From NCBI RefSeq assembly GCF_001514265.1, contig NZ_KQ948992.1, forward strand, positions 186,001-250,000: a DNA stretch of 64,000 nucleotides, written 5' to 3'. Each line of letters begins with the position of its first letter. The stretch's first letter is position 1. Positions 24,548 through 32,740 of the stretch are shown piece after piece. The notes under the pieces were generated by a model that did not search any database, was not told the origin of the DNA, and saw only the letters and a program-made list of their open reading frames with translations. This DNA comes from Streptomyces resistomycificus. GTDB lineage: Bacteria; Actinomycetota; Actinomycetes; Streptomycetales; Streptomycetaceae. A program made the position numbers and the translations under genes.

Positions 24548-26941
24548 TCAGGCCGGGAAGCGGCGGTCGACCACCCTCCACACCACCTCCAGGGCGACCG
24601 CCGCCACCCCCGCGATGCCGACCGCGATCCACGGCATCGTCACCCCGACCAGCTTCAGCGCGAAGAAGTCCTGCAGCCAGGGCACCACCAGCACCAGCAG
24701 GAACCCGGCGCCCATCGCCGCCACCAGCGCGATCCGCCACCAGGTGTAGGGGCGGGCGATGATCGCCAGCACCCACATCGAGACCAGGAACAGCGTCAGC
24801 GTCGCGGCACTGGTCTCGGCGTCCAGCGCACCGCTGCCCGTGTAGTGGTGCCGGGCGATCAGGTACGTCGTGAAGGTCGCCGTCGCGGCCACCACCCCGC
24901 CGGGGATCGAGTACCGCATGACCCGCCGTACGAAGTGGGGCCGCGCGCGTTCCTTGTTGGGCGCCAGCGCGAGGAAGAAGGCCGGGACGCCGATGGTGAG
25001 GGTGGACAGCAGGGTCAGGTGGCGGGGCAGGAACGGGTACTCCACCTGCCAGCACACCACCAGGACCGCCAGCAGCACCGAGTAGACCGTCTTCACCAGG
25101 AACAGGGTCGCGACCCGCGTGATGTTGCCGATGACCCGCCGGCCCTCCGCGACCACCGAGGGCAGCGTCGCGAAACTGTTGTTGAGCAGCACGATCTGCG
25201 CGACCGCCCGGGTCGCCTCGGAACCCGAGCCCATCGCCACACCGATGTCGGCGTCCTTCAGGGCCAGGACGTCGTTCACACCGTCGCCGGTCATCGCGAC
25301 GGTGTGCCCGTGCGACTGCAGGGCGCCCACCATGTCGCGCTTCTGCTGCGGGGTGACCCGCCCGAACACCGTGCCGCCGTCGAGCGCCCTGGCCATGCCG
25401 TCCTGCTCGGCGGGCAGCCGGCGGGCGTCGACGGTGGTGCCGGTCAGCCCCAGCTTGCTCGCGACCGCGCCCACCGACACCGCGTTGTCCCCGGAGATGA
25501 CCTTGGCGCGGACGTCCTGCTCGGCGAAGTAGCGCAGCGTGTCGGCCGCGTCCGGCCGCAGTCGCTGCTCCAGCACGACCAGGGCGGTGGGCAGGGCGCC
25601 CCGGCCCACCTCGGGGTCGTCCAGGTCACGGACGGTCCGGGCCAGCAGCAGCACCCGAAGGCCCTGTTCGTTGAGCCGCTCGGTCTCGGCGAGGGCGGGG
25701 TCGTCGGGAGCCAGGAGCACGTCGGGGGCGCCCAGCAGCCAGGTGCTGGTCTCGCCGTTCCCCTCGTTGAAGGAGGCGCCGCTGTACTTGCGGGCCGAGG
25801 AGAAGGGCAGCGACTCGGTGCAGTGCCAGTTCTCCAGGTCCGGGTAGGCGTCGATGATCGCCTGGAGGGAGGCGTTGGGGCGCGGGTCGGACTCGCCGAG
25901 CGCGCCGAGCACGTCGCGTACGTACGACTCGTCGGCGCCCTGGAGGGGGCGAAGCTCGGTGACGTCCATGCCGCCCTCGGTGAGGGTGCCCGTCTTGTCG
26001 AGGCAGACCGTGTCGACGCGGGCGAGTCCCTCGATGGCGGGGAGTTCCTGGACCAGGCACTGTTTTCGGCCAAGTCGGATGACGCCGATGGCGAAGGCGA
26101 CGGAGGTGAGCAGGACCAGGCCCTCCGGGACCATCGGCACGATGCCGCCGACGGTGCGCGCTACGGAGTCCTTGAGATCGTTGTCCTTGACGAAGAGCTG
26201 GCTGATGATCAGGCCGATCGCGGTCGGGACCATCATCCACGTCACGTACTTGAGGATCGTGGAGATGCCGGAGCGCAGCTCGGAGTGGACCAGGGTGAAC
26301 CGGGAGGCCTCCTCGGCGAGCTGGACGGCGTAGGCCTCGCGGCCGACCTTGGTCGCCCTGAAGGCACCGCCGCCGGCGACGACGAAGCTGCCGGACATGA
26401 CCTGGTCGCCGGGTCGTTTGACGACCGGGTCGGCCTCGCCGGTGAGCAGCGACTCGTCGATCTCCAGCCCGTCGGTCTCCACGCACACGCCGTCGACCAC
26501 GGCCTTGTCGCCTGGCCCGATCTCCATGACGTCATCCAGCACGATGTCGCTGGTGGCGACCTCGGAGGCGACCCCGTCCCGGCGCACGGTGGGCCGGGCC
26601 TCCCCGATCACGGCCAGCGAGTCCAGCGTCTTCTTCGCCCGCCACTCCTGGATGATGCCGATGCCGGTGTTGGCGAGGATCACGAAGCCGAACAGGCTGT
26701 CCTGGATCGGTGCGACGATCAGCATGATCACCCAGAGCACGCCGATGATCGCGTTGAACCGGGTGAAGACGTTCGCGCGGACGATCTCGACGGTGGACCG
26801 GCTGCTGCGCACCGGCACGTCGTTGACCTGCCCGCGCGCGACCCGCTCGGCGACCTCGGCCGCGGTCAGCCCGCTCGCCGCGACCGGAAGGGTCGTCGGG
26901 TGCACCGGATCCAGGTCGGCGCCCGCGTCGATGTGCGTCAT
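24548..26941 (-). CDS. P-type cation ATPase, CtpE-like
   Basis: The 797-residue pump has the TGEADP dephosphorylation loop, phosphorylation motif CLDKTGTLTEG, nucleotide-binding FSSARKYSG, hinge TGDGVNDVLALKDADIGVAM, and 8-10 membrane helices. There is no N-terminal metal-binding domain and no CPx motif, so it is not a heavy-metal exporter. The M4 sequence IVPMVPEGLVLLTSVAFAIG and the following RLGRKQCLVQELPAIEGLAR match the mycobacterial CtpE type, reported to take up calcium. It should transport a divalent cation, most likely calcium, across the cell membrane. No ribosome site is obvious at ATG 26941. Confidence 0.88.
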   Translation of the reverse strand: MTHIDAGADLDPVHPTTLPVAASGLTAAEVAERVARGQVNDVPVRSSRSTVEIVRANVFTRFNAIIGVLWVIMLIVAPIQDSLFGFVILANTGIGIIQEWRAKKTLDSLAVIGEARPTVRRDGVASEVATSDIVLDDVMEIGPGDKAVVDGVCVETDGLEIDESLLTGEADPVVKRPGDQVMSGSFVVAGGGAFRATKVGREAYAVQLAEEASRFTLVHSELRSGISTILKYVTWMMVPTAIGLIISQLFVKDNDLKDSVARTVGGIVPMVPEGLVLLTSVAFAIGVIRLGRKQCLVQELPAIEGLARVDTVCLDKTGTLTEGGMDVTELRPLQGADESYVRDVLGALGESDPRPNASLQAIIDAYPDLENWHCTESLPFSSARKYSGASFNEGNGETSTWLLGAPDVLLAPDDPALAETERLNEQGLRVLLLARTVRDLDDPEVGRGALPTALVVLEQRLRPDAADTLRYFAEQDVRAKVISGDNAVSVGAVASKLGLTGTTVDARRLPAEQDGMARALDGGTVFGRVTPQQKRDMVGALQSHGHTVAMTGDGVNDVLALKDADIGVAMGSGSEATRAVAQIVLLNNSFATLPSVVAEGRRVIGNITRVATLFLVKTVYSVLLAVLVVCWQVEYPFLPRHLTLLSTLTIGVPAFFLALAPNKERARPHFVRRVMRYSIPGGVVAATATFTTYLIARHHYTGSGALDAETSAATLTLFLVSMWVLAIIARPYTWWRIALVAAMGAGFLLVLVVPWLQDFFALKLVGVTMPWIAVGIAGVAAVALEVVWRVVDRRFPA

Positions 26942-27054
26942 GCATTCGACGGTACGTGCGGATTTGCGGCTTCACCCGCCGAGTGCGCGGAAGATCCGAC
27001 CAGGGGATGAGAGGGGGCGAGGACGAGTGATGCCGTAGTACTACGGGGTCCTGG

Positions 27055-27330
27055 TCACTCGGCGGCAGGGGTGGACGCGTCCTCGGCCGCCGCCGCCCTC
27101 CTGATCGCCGCCTCGCGCCTGCGGACGTACCAGATGCCGATCAGGCCGAGGCCCGTTCCGGCCAGGCAGGTCCACACCCACCAGGTGTGGCCGTGGTCGT
27201 CGAACCAGCCGTAGAAGGGGAGCTGCACGAGGAAGAGGACGAACCAGAGGATCGTGCCGCCAACGACGGTGGGGACGATGGGGCCCTCCAGGGGCTCCGG
27301 CGCCTCGTGCTCGGGGGTCCACTTCTGCAT
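27055..27330 (-). CDS. DUF2530 family membrane protein
   Basis: A 91-residue protein with two membrane spans (TVVGGTILWFVLFLVQLPFY and WWVWTCLAGTGLGLIGIWYV) around a short FDDHGHT loop, and a basic/acidic tail (RRREAAIRRAAAAEDAS). The PLEGPIVPTVVGGTILW motif is typical of DUF2530, a small actinobacterial family of unknown function. It is divergent from the NCS2 permease gene, a neighbour relation that recurs in streptomycetes. Confidence 0.82.
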   Translation of the reverse strand: MQKWTPEHEAPEPLEGPIVPTVVGGTILWFVLFLVQLPFYGWFDDHGHTWWVWTCLAGTGLGLIGIWYVRRREAAIRRAAAAEDASTPAAE

Positions 27331-27390
27331 GGGGACAGCTTACGAGGCGATCGGTTCTACGCGCGGAGATGGCGTCAACACGGTCATATG

Positions 27391-27438
27391 TTCATACTGA
27401 AACGGTTTGTGTCCGACCACTTCTCTTCGTATGAAACG
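27391..27438 (+). promoter_or_regulatory. Spaced inverted/direct repeats upstream of the NCS2 permease
   Basis: TTCATAC (27391-27397) and GTATGAA (27429-27435) are inverted copies 31 bp apart, and each is next to a TGAAACG word (27398-27404 and 27432-27438). The region is AT-rich compared with its surroundings and lies just before the permease start, fitting an operator with two half-sites. Confidence 0.35.
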
Positions 27439-27480
27439 CCAAAGGCGCCTGGGGGAAAGCCGCTGGTGATGAGGTTCCGC

Positions 27481-28932
27481 ATGCCCACCTCGGCCCCTGC
27501 CAAGGTTCCCGCGCCCCAGCCGCCGGGCGGTACGCCCGCCCAGGGTGCCCTCGACCGCTTCTTCAGGATCTCCGAGCGCGGCAGCACGCTGCCCAGGGAG
27601 ATCCGGGGCGGCTTCGCCACCTTCTTCGCGATGGCCTACATCATCGTGCTGAACCCGATCATTCTCGGCAGCGCGAAGGACATGTACGGGCACCAGCTCG
27701 ACAACGGCCAGCTCGTCACGGCCACGGCCGTGACAGCCGCGTTCACCACGCTGCTGATGGGTGTCGTCGGCAACGTGCCGATCGCCCTCGCCGCCGGTCT
27801 GGGTGTGAACTCGGTTGTCGCGCTCCAGCTCGCTCCCCGGATGTCCTGGCCGGACGCGATGGGCATGGTCGTCCTGGCCGGCTTCATCGTCATGCTGCTG
27901 GTGGCCACGGGTCTGCGCGAGCGCGTCATGAACGCCGTGCCCTTCGGCCTGCGCAAGGCCATCTCCATCGGTATCGGCCTGTTCATCATGCTGATCGGGC
28001 TCGTCGACTCCGGCTTCGTCTCCCGGATCCCGGACGTCGCCCAGACCACCGTCCCGCTCCAGCTCGGCGCCGACGGGCACCTCAACGGCTGGCCGGTGCT
28101 CGTCTTCACCCTCGGCGCGCTGCTGACCCTGGCCCTCATCGTCCGCAAGGTGCCCGGCGCGATCCTCATCTCGATCGTCACGATGACGGTCCTCGCGGTG
28201 ATCATCAACGCCGTCGCCACGATCCCCACCTGGGGTCTGACCACCCCGAAGTGGCCCGGCAACCCCGTCGCCACCCCCGACTTCGGCCTGATCGGCGAGG
28301 TCAGCCTCTTCGGCGGCTTCTCCAAGGTCGGCGTGCTGACCGGCATCCTGTTCGTCTTCACCGTGCTGCTGTCGTGCTTCTTCGACGCGATGGGCACGAT
28401 CATGGGCGTCAGCGACGAGGCCAAGCTGACCGACGCGCAGGGCCAGATGCCCGGCATCAACAAGGTCCTCTTCGTCGACGGTCTCGCCGTCGCCGCGGGC
28501 GGCGCCAGCTCGTCCTCCGCCACCACCGCCTTCGTGGAGTCCACGGCCGGCGTCGGCGAGGGTGCCCGCACCGGTTTCGCGAACGTCGTCACCGGCGGCC
28601 TCTTCACCGTGGCGCTGTTCCTCACGCCGGTCGCCACGATGGTCCCGTCCCAGGCGGCCACCCCGGCCCTGCTCGCGGTCGGCTTCCTGATCCTGGCCGG
28701 CTCGGTCAGGGAGATCGACTGGGCCGACCACACCATCGCCGTCCCGGCCTTCGTCACGATGGTGATGATGCCGTTCACCTACTCGATCACCAACGGCATC
28801 GGCATGGGCTTCATCACCTTCGTGGTGCTGCGCCTGGCGGCCGGCCGGAGCAGGGAGATCCCGGCCGCGATGTACGTCGTGTCAGCCGTGTTCGCCTTCT
28901 ACTACCTGATGCCGGCGCTGGGGCTGACCTGA
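27481..28932 (+). CDS. NCS2 family purine permease (AzgA-like)
   Basis: The ~483-residue permease matches the NCS2/AzgA group (adenine, guanine, hypoxanthine uptake): RFFRISERGSTLPREIRGGF, the TFFAMAYIIVLNPIIL helix, AAGLGVNSVVALQL, the substrate-site region SVREIDWADHTIAVPAF and DAMGTIMGVSDEAKL. Around 12-14 membrane helices are present. The ATG at 27481 has GATGAGG 6 bp upstream; ATG 27469 (MRFRMPTS) with GGGGGAAAG is an alternative. It is divergent from DUF2530 with repeats in the promoter region that may bind a regulator. Confidence 0.88.
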   Translation: MPTSAPAKVPAPQPPGGTPAQGALDRFFRISERGSTLPREIRGGFATFFAMAYIIVLNPIILGSAKDMYGHQLDNGQLVTATAVTAAFTTLLMGVVGNVPIALAAGLGVNSVVALQLAPRMSWPDAMGMVVLAGFIVMLLVATGLRERVMNAVPFGLRKAISIGIGLFIMLIGLVDSGFVSRIPDVAQTTVPLQLGADGHLNGWPVLVFTLGALLTLALIVRKVPGAILISIVTMTVLAVIINAVATIPTWGLTTPKWPGNPVATPDFGLIGEVSLFGGFSKVGVLTGILFVFTVLLSCFFDAMGTIMGVSDEAKLTDAQGQMPGINKVLFVDGLAVAAGGASSSSATTAFVESTAGVGEGARTGFANVVTGGLFTVALFLTPVATMVPSQAATPALLAVGFLILAGSVREIDWADHTIAVPAFVTMVMMPFTYSITNGIGMGFITFVVLRLAAGRSREIPAAMYVVSAVFAFYYLMPALGLT

Positions 28933-28939
28933 GCGGCGC

Positions 28940-29122
28940 TCAGGTGACCCCGTAGAACTTCTCCGTCTCCGCGACGGCGGTCTGGAACCGCTCGTCGAAG
29001 TCGTCGCGAACGAGCGTCCGGACCACGTAGTCCTGGACGCTCATTCCCCTTTTCGCCGCATGGTCCCGGAGCCGCTCGAGCAGCTCCCCGTCTATCCGCA
29101 GGCTGAGCACGCTGGTCCCCAT
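28940..29122 (-). CDS. Ribbon-helix-helix protein
   Basis: A 60-residue protein with the ribbon-helix-helix pattern: a beta strand SVLSLRIDGEL, helix LLERLRDHAAKRG, and helix SVQDYVVRTLVRDDFDER. Such proteins act as DNA-binding dimers, often as antitoxins. No toxin-like gene (ParE, PIN, HicA) is next to it; the neighbours are a permease and a MarR regulator. It may be an orphan antitoxin or a small transcription regulator. Start ATG 29122. Confidence 0.75.
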   Translation of the reverse strand: MGTSVLSLRIDGELLERLRDHAAKRGMSVQDYVVRTLVRDDFDERFQTAVAETEKFYGVT

Positions 29123-29243
29123 GGACCGAGGGTCGCTGGCGCATGCGGGGCGGCGTTCACTTTCCGCCGTCGACTCACTCGTACGGGTGATGATCGGGTT
29201 TCGGTGGCAGGTCTCACGGGAATCCGCGTGCGTGCCAGCTTGT

Positions 29244-29269
29244 TTAGCCAGGGTAATGAGTTACGCTAA
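29244..29269 (+). promoter_or_regulatory. Inverted repeat at the marR start (probable autoregulatory site)
   Basis: TTAGC (29244-29248) and GCTAA (29265-29269) are inverted with 16 bp between; inside lies a second, centred palindrome GTAA-tgag-TTAC. The site covers the likely start of the MarR gene, as expected for a self-regulated MarR dimer. Confidence 0.45.
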
Positions 29270-29711
29270 GGAGATGCCGGACCTTACCCATGGCGACGAC
29301 GCTGCCGCCGTGAACTCCCTTCGCTCCGCCGTGATGCGGCTGTCCCGTCGGCTCAAGCACCAGCGGGTCGACGAGTCGCTGAGCCCGACCGAGATGTCGG
29401 TGCTCGGCACCCTGTCCCTCTGTGGCAAGGCCACCCCGGGCGAGCTCGCCCGCAAGGAGCACGTCCAGCCGCCGTCGATGACCCGGATCGTGGCGCTGCT
29501 GGAGGCCAAGGGCCTGGTCCGCCTCGAACCGCACCCCGAGGACCGGCGCCAGAAGGTCGTCACCAAGACCGAACAGGCCGAGGCCATGCTGGCGGAGAGC
29601 CGCGCCAAGCGGAACGCCTTCCTGGCCACCCTGGTCGACGGCCTGGACGAGGACGAGTGGGCCAAACTGCGCGCCGCCGCCCCCGTGCTGGAGAAGCTCG
29701 CACACCTGTAA
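29256..29711 (+). CDS. MarR family transcriptional regulator
   Basis: About 151 residues from ATG 29256 (MSYAKEMPDL); ATG 29274 is possible, but its AAGGAG touches the start codon. The winged helix is clear: SPTEMSVLGTLSLCGKATPG, ELARKEHVQPPSMTRIVALL as the recognition helix, and wing EPHPEDRRQKVV. Flanking helices give the dimer interface. It precedes an MFS efflux gene by 44 bp in the same direction, the standard arrangement for a MarR repressor controlling a drug or metabolite exporter. The inverted repeat at its own start suggests autorepression. Confidence 0.9.
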   Translation: MSYAKEMPDLTHGDDAAAVNSLRSAVMRLSRRLKHQRVDESLSPTEMSVLGTLSLCGKATPGELARKEHVQPPSMTRIVALLEAKGLVRLEPHPEDRRQKVVTKTEQAEAMLAESRAKRNAFLATLVDGLDEDEWAKLRAAAPVLEKLAHL

Positions 29712-29755
29712 GCGCCCCTGAGGCGAACGAACAGTCAAAGAGGAGGCGAATCCTT

Positions 29756-31105
29756 TTGAGTACGGGATCCGGAGCAGACTCCAACCCCGCACCGACCACC
29801 CACGACTCCCTGTCCACCACCAAGCGCTCGTCCATGTTCAGCTCCCTGACCGTCCGGAACTACCGCCTCTTCTTCATGGGCCAGGTCGTCTCCAACGTCG
29901 GCACCTGGATGCAGCGCATCGCCCAGGACTGGCTGGTCCTCAGCCTCACCGGCTCCGCGACCGCCGTCGGCGTCACGACGGCCCTGCAGTTCCTGCCGAT
30001 GCTGCTCTTCGGCCTCTACGGCGGCGTCCTCGTCGACCGACTCCCCAAGCGCGGCGCGCTCCTGGTCACCCAGTCCGCGATGGGCGCCACCGGCGTCGCA
30101 CTCGCCGTCCTCACCCTGAGCGGGAACGTCCAGGTCTGGCACGTCTACCTCGCCGCCTTCGCCGTGGGTCTCGCGACCGTCGTCGACAACCCGGCCCGCC
30201 AGTCCTTCGTCTCCGAGATGGTCGGCCCCGACCAACTGCAGAACGCGGTCAGCCTGAACTCCGCGAACTTCCAGTCGGCCCGGCTCGTCGGCCCCGCCGT
30301 CGCGGGCGTCATGATCACCGGCGTCGGCACCGGCTGGGCGTTCCTCGCCAACGGCCTGTCCTTCGTCGCCCCCATCGCCGGGCTGCTGCTGATGCGCGCG
30401 CGTGACCTGTACGCCGTCGAGCGGGCCCCGCGCGGCAAGGGACAGCTGCGGGAGGGCCTGCAGTACGTGGCCGGGCGCCCCGAGCTGATCTGGACCATCG
30501 TCCTGGTCGGGTTCGTCAGCACCTTCGGCTTCAACTTCCCCGTGTACCTCTCGGCCTTCGCCGACGACGTCTTCCACGCCGGAGCGGGCTCCTACAGCCT
30601 CTTCAACACGCTGATGGCGGTCGGCTCCCTGGCGGGCGCCCTGCTCGCCGCCCGGCGCGGCACGGCCCGGATGCGGGTCCTGGTCGTGGGAGCGGTGGCC
30701 TTCGGCGCGCTGGAGATCGTGGCCGCGTTCGCCCCCTCCCTGTGGCTGTTCGCCCTGCTGATGGCACCGATCGGGATGTTCGGCATGACGGTCAACGTCA
30801 CCGCCAACAGCAGCGTCCAGCTGAGCACCGACCCGGCCATGCGGGGCCGCGTGATGGCTCTCTACATGATGGTGTTCATGGGCGGCGCGCCGCTGGGCGC
30901 GCCGATCGCCGGCTGGATCACGGACGCGTACGGCGTCCGGGCGGGCCTCGCGGTGGGCGGCGCGATCGCCGCGGCGGCCGCCGTCACCATCGGCCTGGTC
31001 CTGGCCCGCGTCGGCAACCTGCGGCTGTCGGTGGGCTGGAACCGTGGTCATCCGCACGTGCGGTTCGTGCCGCGGGAGCGGGAGCAGTTGGCTGCGGCGG
31101 CCTGA
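29756..31105 (+). CDS. MFS exporter (EntS/DHA3 type)
   Basis: A 449-residue permease with 12 membrane spans. I place the start at TTG 29756 because AGGAGG lies 9 bp upstream, an ideal ribosome site, and the following LSTGSGADSNPAP tail is a plausible cytoplasmic N-terminus. Signatures include VRNYRLFFMGQVVSNVGTWM, QRIAQDWLVLSLTGSA, DRLPKRGALLVTQS and DNPARQSFVSEMVG, typical of the EntS-like DHA3 family. With the MarR gene just upstream it is probably a regulated efflux pump. The substrate is not predictable. Confidence 0.88.
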   Translation: MSTGSGADSNPAPTTHDSLSTTKRSSMFSSLTVRNYRLFFMGQVVSNVGTWMQRIAQDWLVLSLTGSATAVGVTTALQFLPMLLFGLYGGVLVDRLPKRGALLVTQSAMGATGVALAVLTLSGNVQVWHVYLAAFAVGLATVVDNPARQSFVSEMVGPDQLQNAVSLNSANFQSARLVGPAVAGVMITGVGTGWAFLANGLSFVAPIAGLLLMRARDLYAVERAPRGKGQLREGLQYVAGRPELIWTIVLVGFVSTFGFNFPVYLSAFADDVFHAGAGSYSLFNTLMAVGSLAGALLAARRGTARMRVLVVGAVAFGALEIVAAFAPSLWLFALLMAPIGMFGMTVNVTANSSVQLSTDPAMRGRVMALYMMVFMGGAPLGAPIAGWITDAYGVRAGLAVGGAIAAAAAVTIGLVLARVGNLRLSVGWNRGHPHVRFVPREREQLAAAA

Positions 31106-31475
31106 GCGGGGTGTGCCTGCGGCGGCCTGTTCGGGTTCGGTGGGGGTGCGCGTCGCGCCTTGGGTTCGGGGGTGGGTCGGGGACGTGTCGGGGGGTGTCC
31201 GTCCTCGGAACGTCGCGGAATCGGTCGGTCATAGAGGTGCTCGTGTTGACGCGACAACCGCTGCGGGCGGGCACCCCCCGACACGTCCCCTTCCCGCCGT
31301 GGGCGGCTGCGGCTTTTCAGCCCGTCCGGCGTTTGAGGACGAGGCCCGTTCAGGGGCGAAATGGGGGTCTGGGGGCGGCAGCCCCCAGGGGCGGTCACTT
31401 CTGGCCTACCGAGTCGGGTGGTGGGTGGGCATAGGCCCCGGGGGCTGGGGGCGCAGCCCCCCGGTGCCTCCGCGG
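31106..31475. repeat. Intergenic region with Streptomyces-type repeat sequence
   Basis: No gene is supported in 370 bp. At 31317-31342 lies the word GTCCGGCGTTTGAGGACGAG, which recurs widely between genes in Streptomyces genomes. It is followed by two G/C-run hairpins: CTGGGGGC/GCCCCCAG (31369-31388, loop GGCA) and GGGGGC/GCCCCC (31447-31461, loop GCA). These resemble small non-autonomous repeat units that also act as terminators. Confidence 0.6.
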
Positions 31476-31997
31476 CTACAGCCTCCGGGCCAGTACCTGG
31501 CCCGGCCAGTTGTTCGTTGCCGTGTAGGTGTCCGTGCGGACGAAGCCGTTGGACTCGTAGTAGCGGACGAGTTTGCCGTCGGCGCCCGCGTAGCAGTCCA
31601 CCCGCAGCAGCGAGACGCCCGCCCGGCGGGTCTCCTCGGCGGCGTGTGCGAGCAGGGCGCTGCCCGCGCCGTGGCCCTTGAAGCGGCGGTCGGAGGCGAG
31701 CCAGTGGATGTAGCGCTCGGGCTCGCCGGGCGGCGGGAGGTGGGACAGGTAGGCGCCGGGCGCGTCGGTGAGGGTGAGGGTGGCCGCCGGGACACCGCCG
31801 ATCTCGGCCAGGTAGGCCGCGCCCTCGCCCATGTACCGGACGACCGACTCGACCACCTTCGGTTTCTGCGACAGGGGCTTGGTCCCCCACTGTTCGGTGC
31901 GCCCCTGCGCGACCAGCCATTCCGCACTGCTGTCCAGCATGCCGAGTATCGCGGGGACGTCGTCGGCCCCGCACTCCCTGATCCTGATCGTCTCCAT
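31476..31997 (-). CDS. GNAT family N-acetyltransferase
   Basis: A 173-residue single-domain GNAT enzyme: IRIRECGADDVPAILGMLD start, GGVPAATLTLTD beta strand, acetyl-CoA loop RRFKGHGAGSALLAHAAEET (~residue 103), and C-terminal YYESNGFVRTDTY. It would transfer an acetyl group from acetyl-CoA to an amine; the substrate is unknown. The start codon is 26 bp from the divergent thpR gene, so the two probably share a compact promoter region. Confidence 0.85.
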   Translation of the reverse strand: METIRIRECGADDVPAILGMLDSSAEWLVAQGRTEQWGTKPLSQKPKVVESVVRYMGEGAAYLAEIGGVPAATLTLTDAPGAYLSHLPPPGEPERYIHWLASDRRFKGHGAGSALLAHAAEETRRAGVSLLRVDCYAGADGKLVRYYESNGFVRTDTYTATNNWPGQVLARRL

Positions 31998-32023
31998 CGC
32001 CTCATGGTGACAGGCTGGAGCGC

Positions 32024-32596
32024 ATGAGACTCTTCGCCGCCGTGCTTCCCCCGGAGGATGTCGCCCACGAACTCGCCCTGGAAGTGGCCGAGTTGCGGAA
32101 ACTTCCCGGCGCGGACGGCCTGCGGTGGACCGGCCGGCCCGGCTGGCACTTCACGCTCGCCTTCTACGGCGAGGTCGACGAGGACGTCGTACCGGAACTG
32201 TCCGCGCGGCTGGAACGGGCGGCCCACCGCACCGCCCCCTTCCCGCTCGCCGTGCGCGGCGGAGGGCAGTTCGGGCACGGACGCGCCCTGTGGGCCGGCG
32301 CCGAGGGCGACCTGCCCGCGCTGCGGCTGCTCGCCGACCGGGCGGAGGCGGCGGCGCGCAAGGCGGGCGTGGCGATGGGGGAGCACCGCCGGTACAAGGC
32401 CCACCTGACGGTCGCCCGCAGCCGGGAGGGCATCGACGTGCGGCCCTACCTGGAGACCCTGGAGCCTCTCAGGACCCGTACCTGGACGGTCGACGAGCTG
32501 GTGCTGGTGCGCAGCAACCTGCCGAGGTCGGGAGTCCCGGGAGAACAGCCGCGCTATGAGGCGGTCGCCGGTTGGCCGCTCGGGGCGGCCGGTTAG
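32024..32596 (+). CDS. thpR: RNA 2',3'-cyclic phosphodiesterase (2H family, ThpR/LigT)
   Basis: The 190-residue protein has the two HxTx motifs of the 2H phosphoesterases: HFTLAF (residues ~42-47) and HLTVAR (~126-131), symmetrically placed, with FAAVLPPEDV at the start. These enzymes open 2',3'-cyclic phosphates on RNA ends. Length and motif order match the family. It is followed by a tiny membrane peptide gene 10 bp downstream, probably in the same transcript. Confidence 0.9.
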   Translation: MRLFAAVLPPEDVAHELALEVAELRKLPGADGLRWTGRPGWHFTLAFYGEVDEDVVPELSARLERAAHRTAPFPLAVRGGGQFGHGRALWAGAEGDLPALRLLADRAEAAARKAGVAMGEHRRYKAHLTVARSREGIDVRPYLETLEPLRTRTWTVDELVLVRSNLPRSGVPGEQPRYEAVAGWPLGAAG

Positions 32597-32606
32597 GCTC
32601 GAAGGC

Positions 32607-32696
32607 GTGGACCCGAAAACCCGGAACCGGATCATGGCCGGTGCGCTTGTGTTGATGTTCGTCGTGGTGGCGCTGGCGGCGGCCGTCGGCAGGTAA
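32607..32696 (+). CDS. Membrane micropeptide (29 aa)
   Basis: GTG 32607 opens 29 codons (VDPKTRNRIMAGALVLMFVV...) ending at TAA 32696. A charged start (DPKTRNR) followed by one hydrophobic helix (MAGALVLMFVVVALAAAVG) is a classic single-pass small membrane protein. A GAAGG sequence lies just upstream, codon third positions are G/C-biased, and a terminator follows directly, which together argue for a real gene. It is too short for standard gene finders. Function unknown. Confidence 0.6.
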   Translation: MDPKTRNRIMAGALVLMFVVVALAAAVGR

Positions 32697-32706
32697 CGAG
32701 GACCGG

Positions 32707-32736
32707 TCCGGCCGGCGCCGGCAGGCGCCGGCCGGA
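32707..32736. terminator. Perfect 13-bp stem hairpin, bidirectional terminator
   Basis: TCCGGCCGGCGCC (32707-32719) and GGCGCCGGCCGGA (32724-32736) pair fully around loop GGCA. The hairpin sits between the convergent micropeptide and aldo/keto reductase genes. Confidence 0.85.
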
Positions 32737-32740
32737 TGGC

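Noticed and set aside
28940..29711. Toxin-antitoxin pair made of the RHH protein and the MarR gene
   Set aside because: The second gene is a typical MarR regulator followed by its efflux pump, not a toxin.
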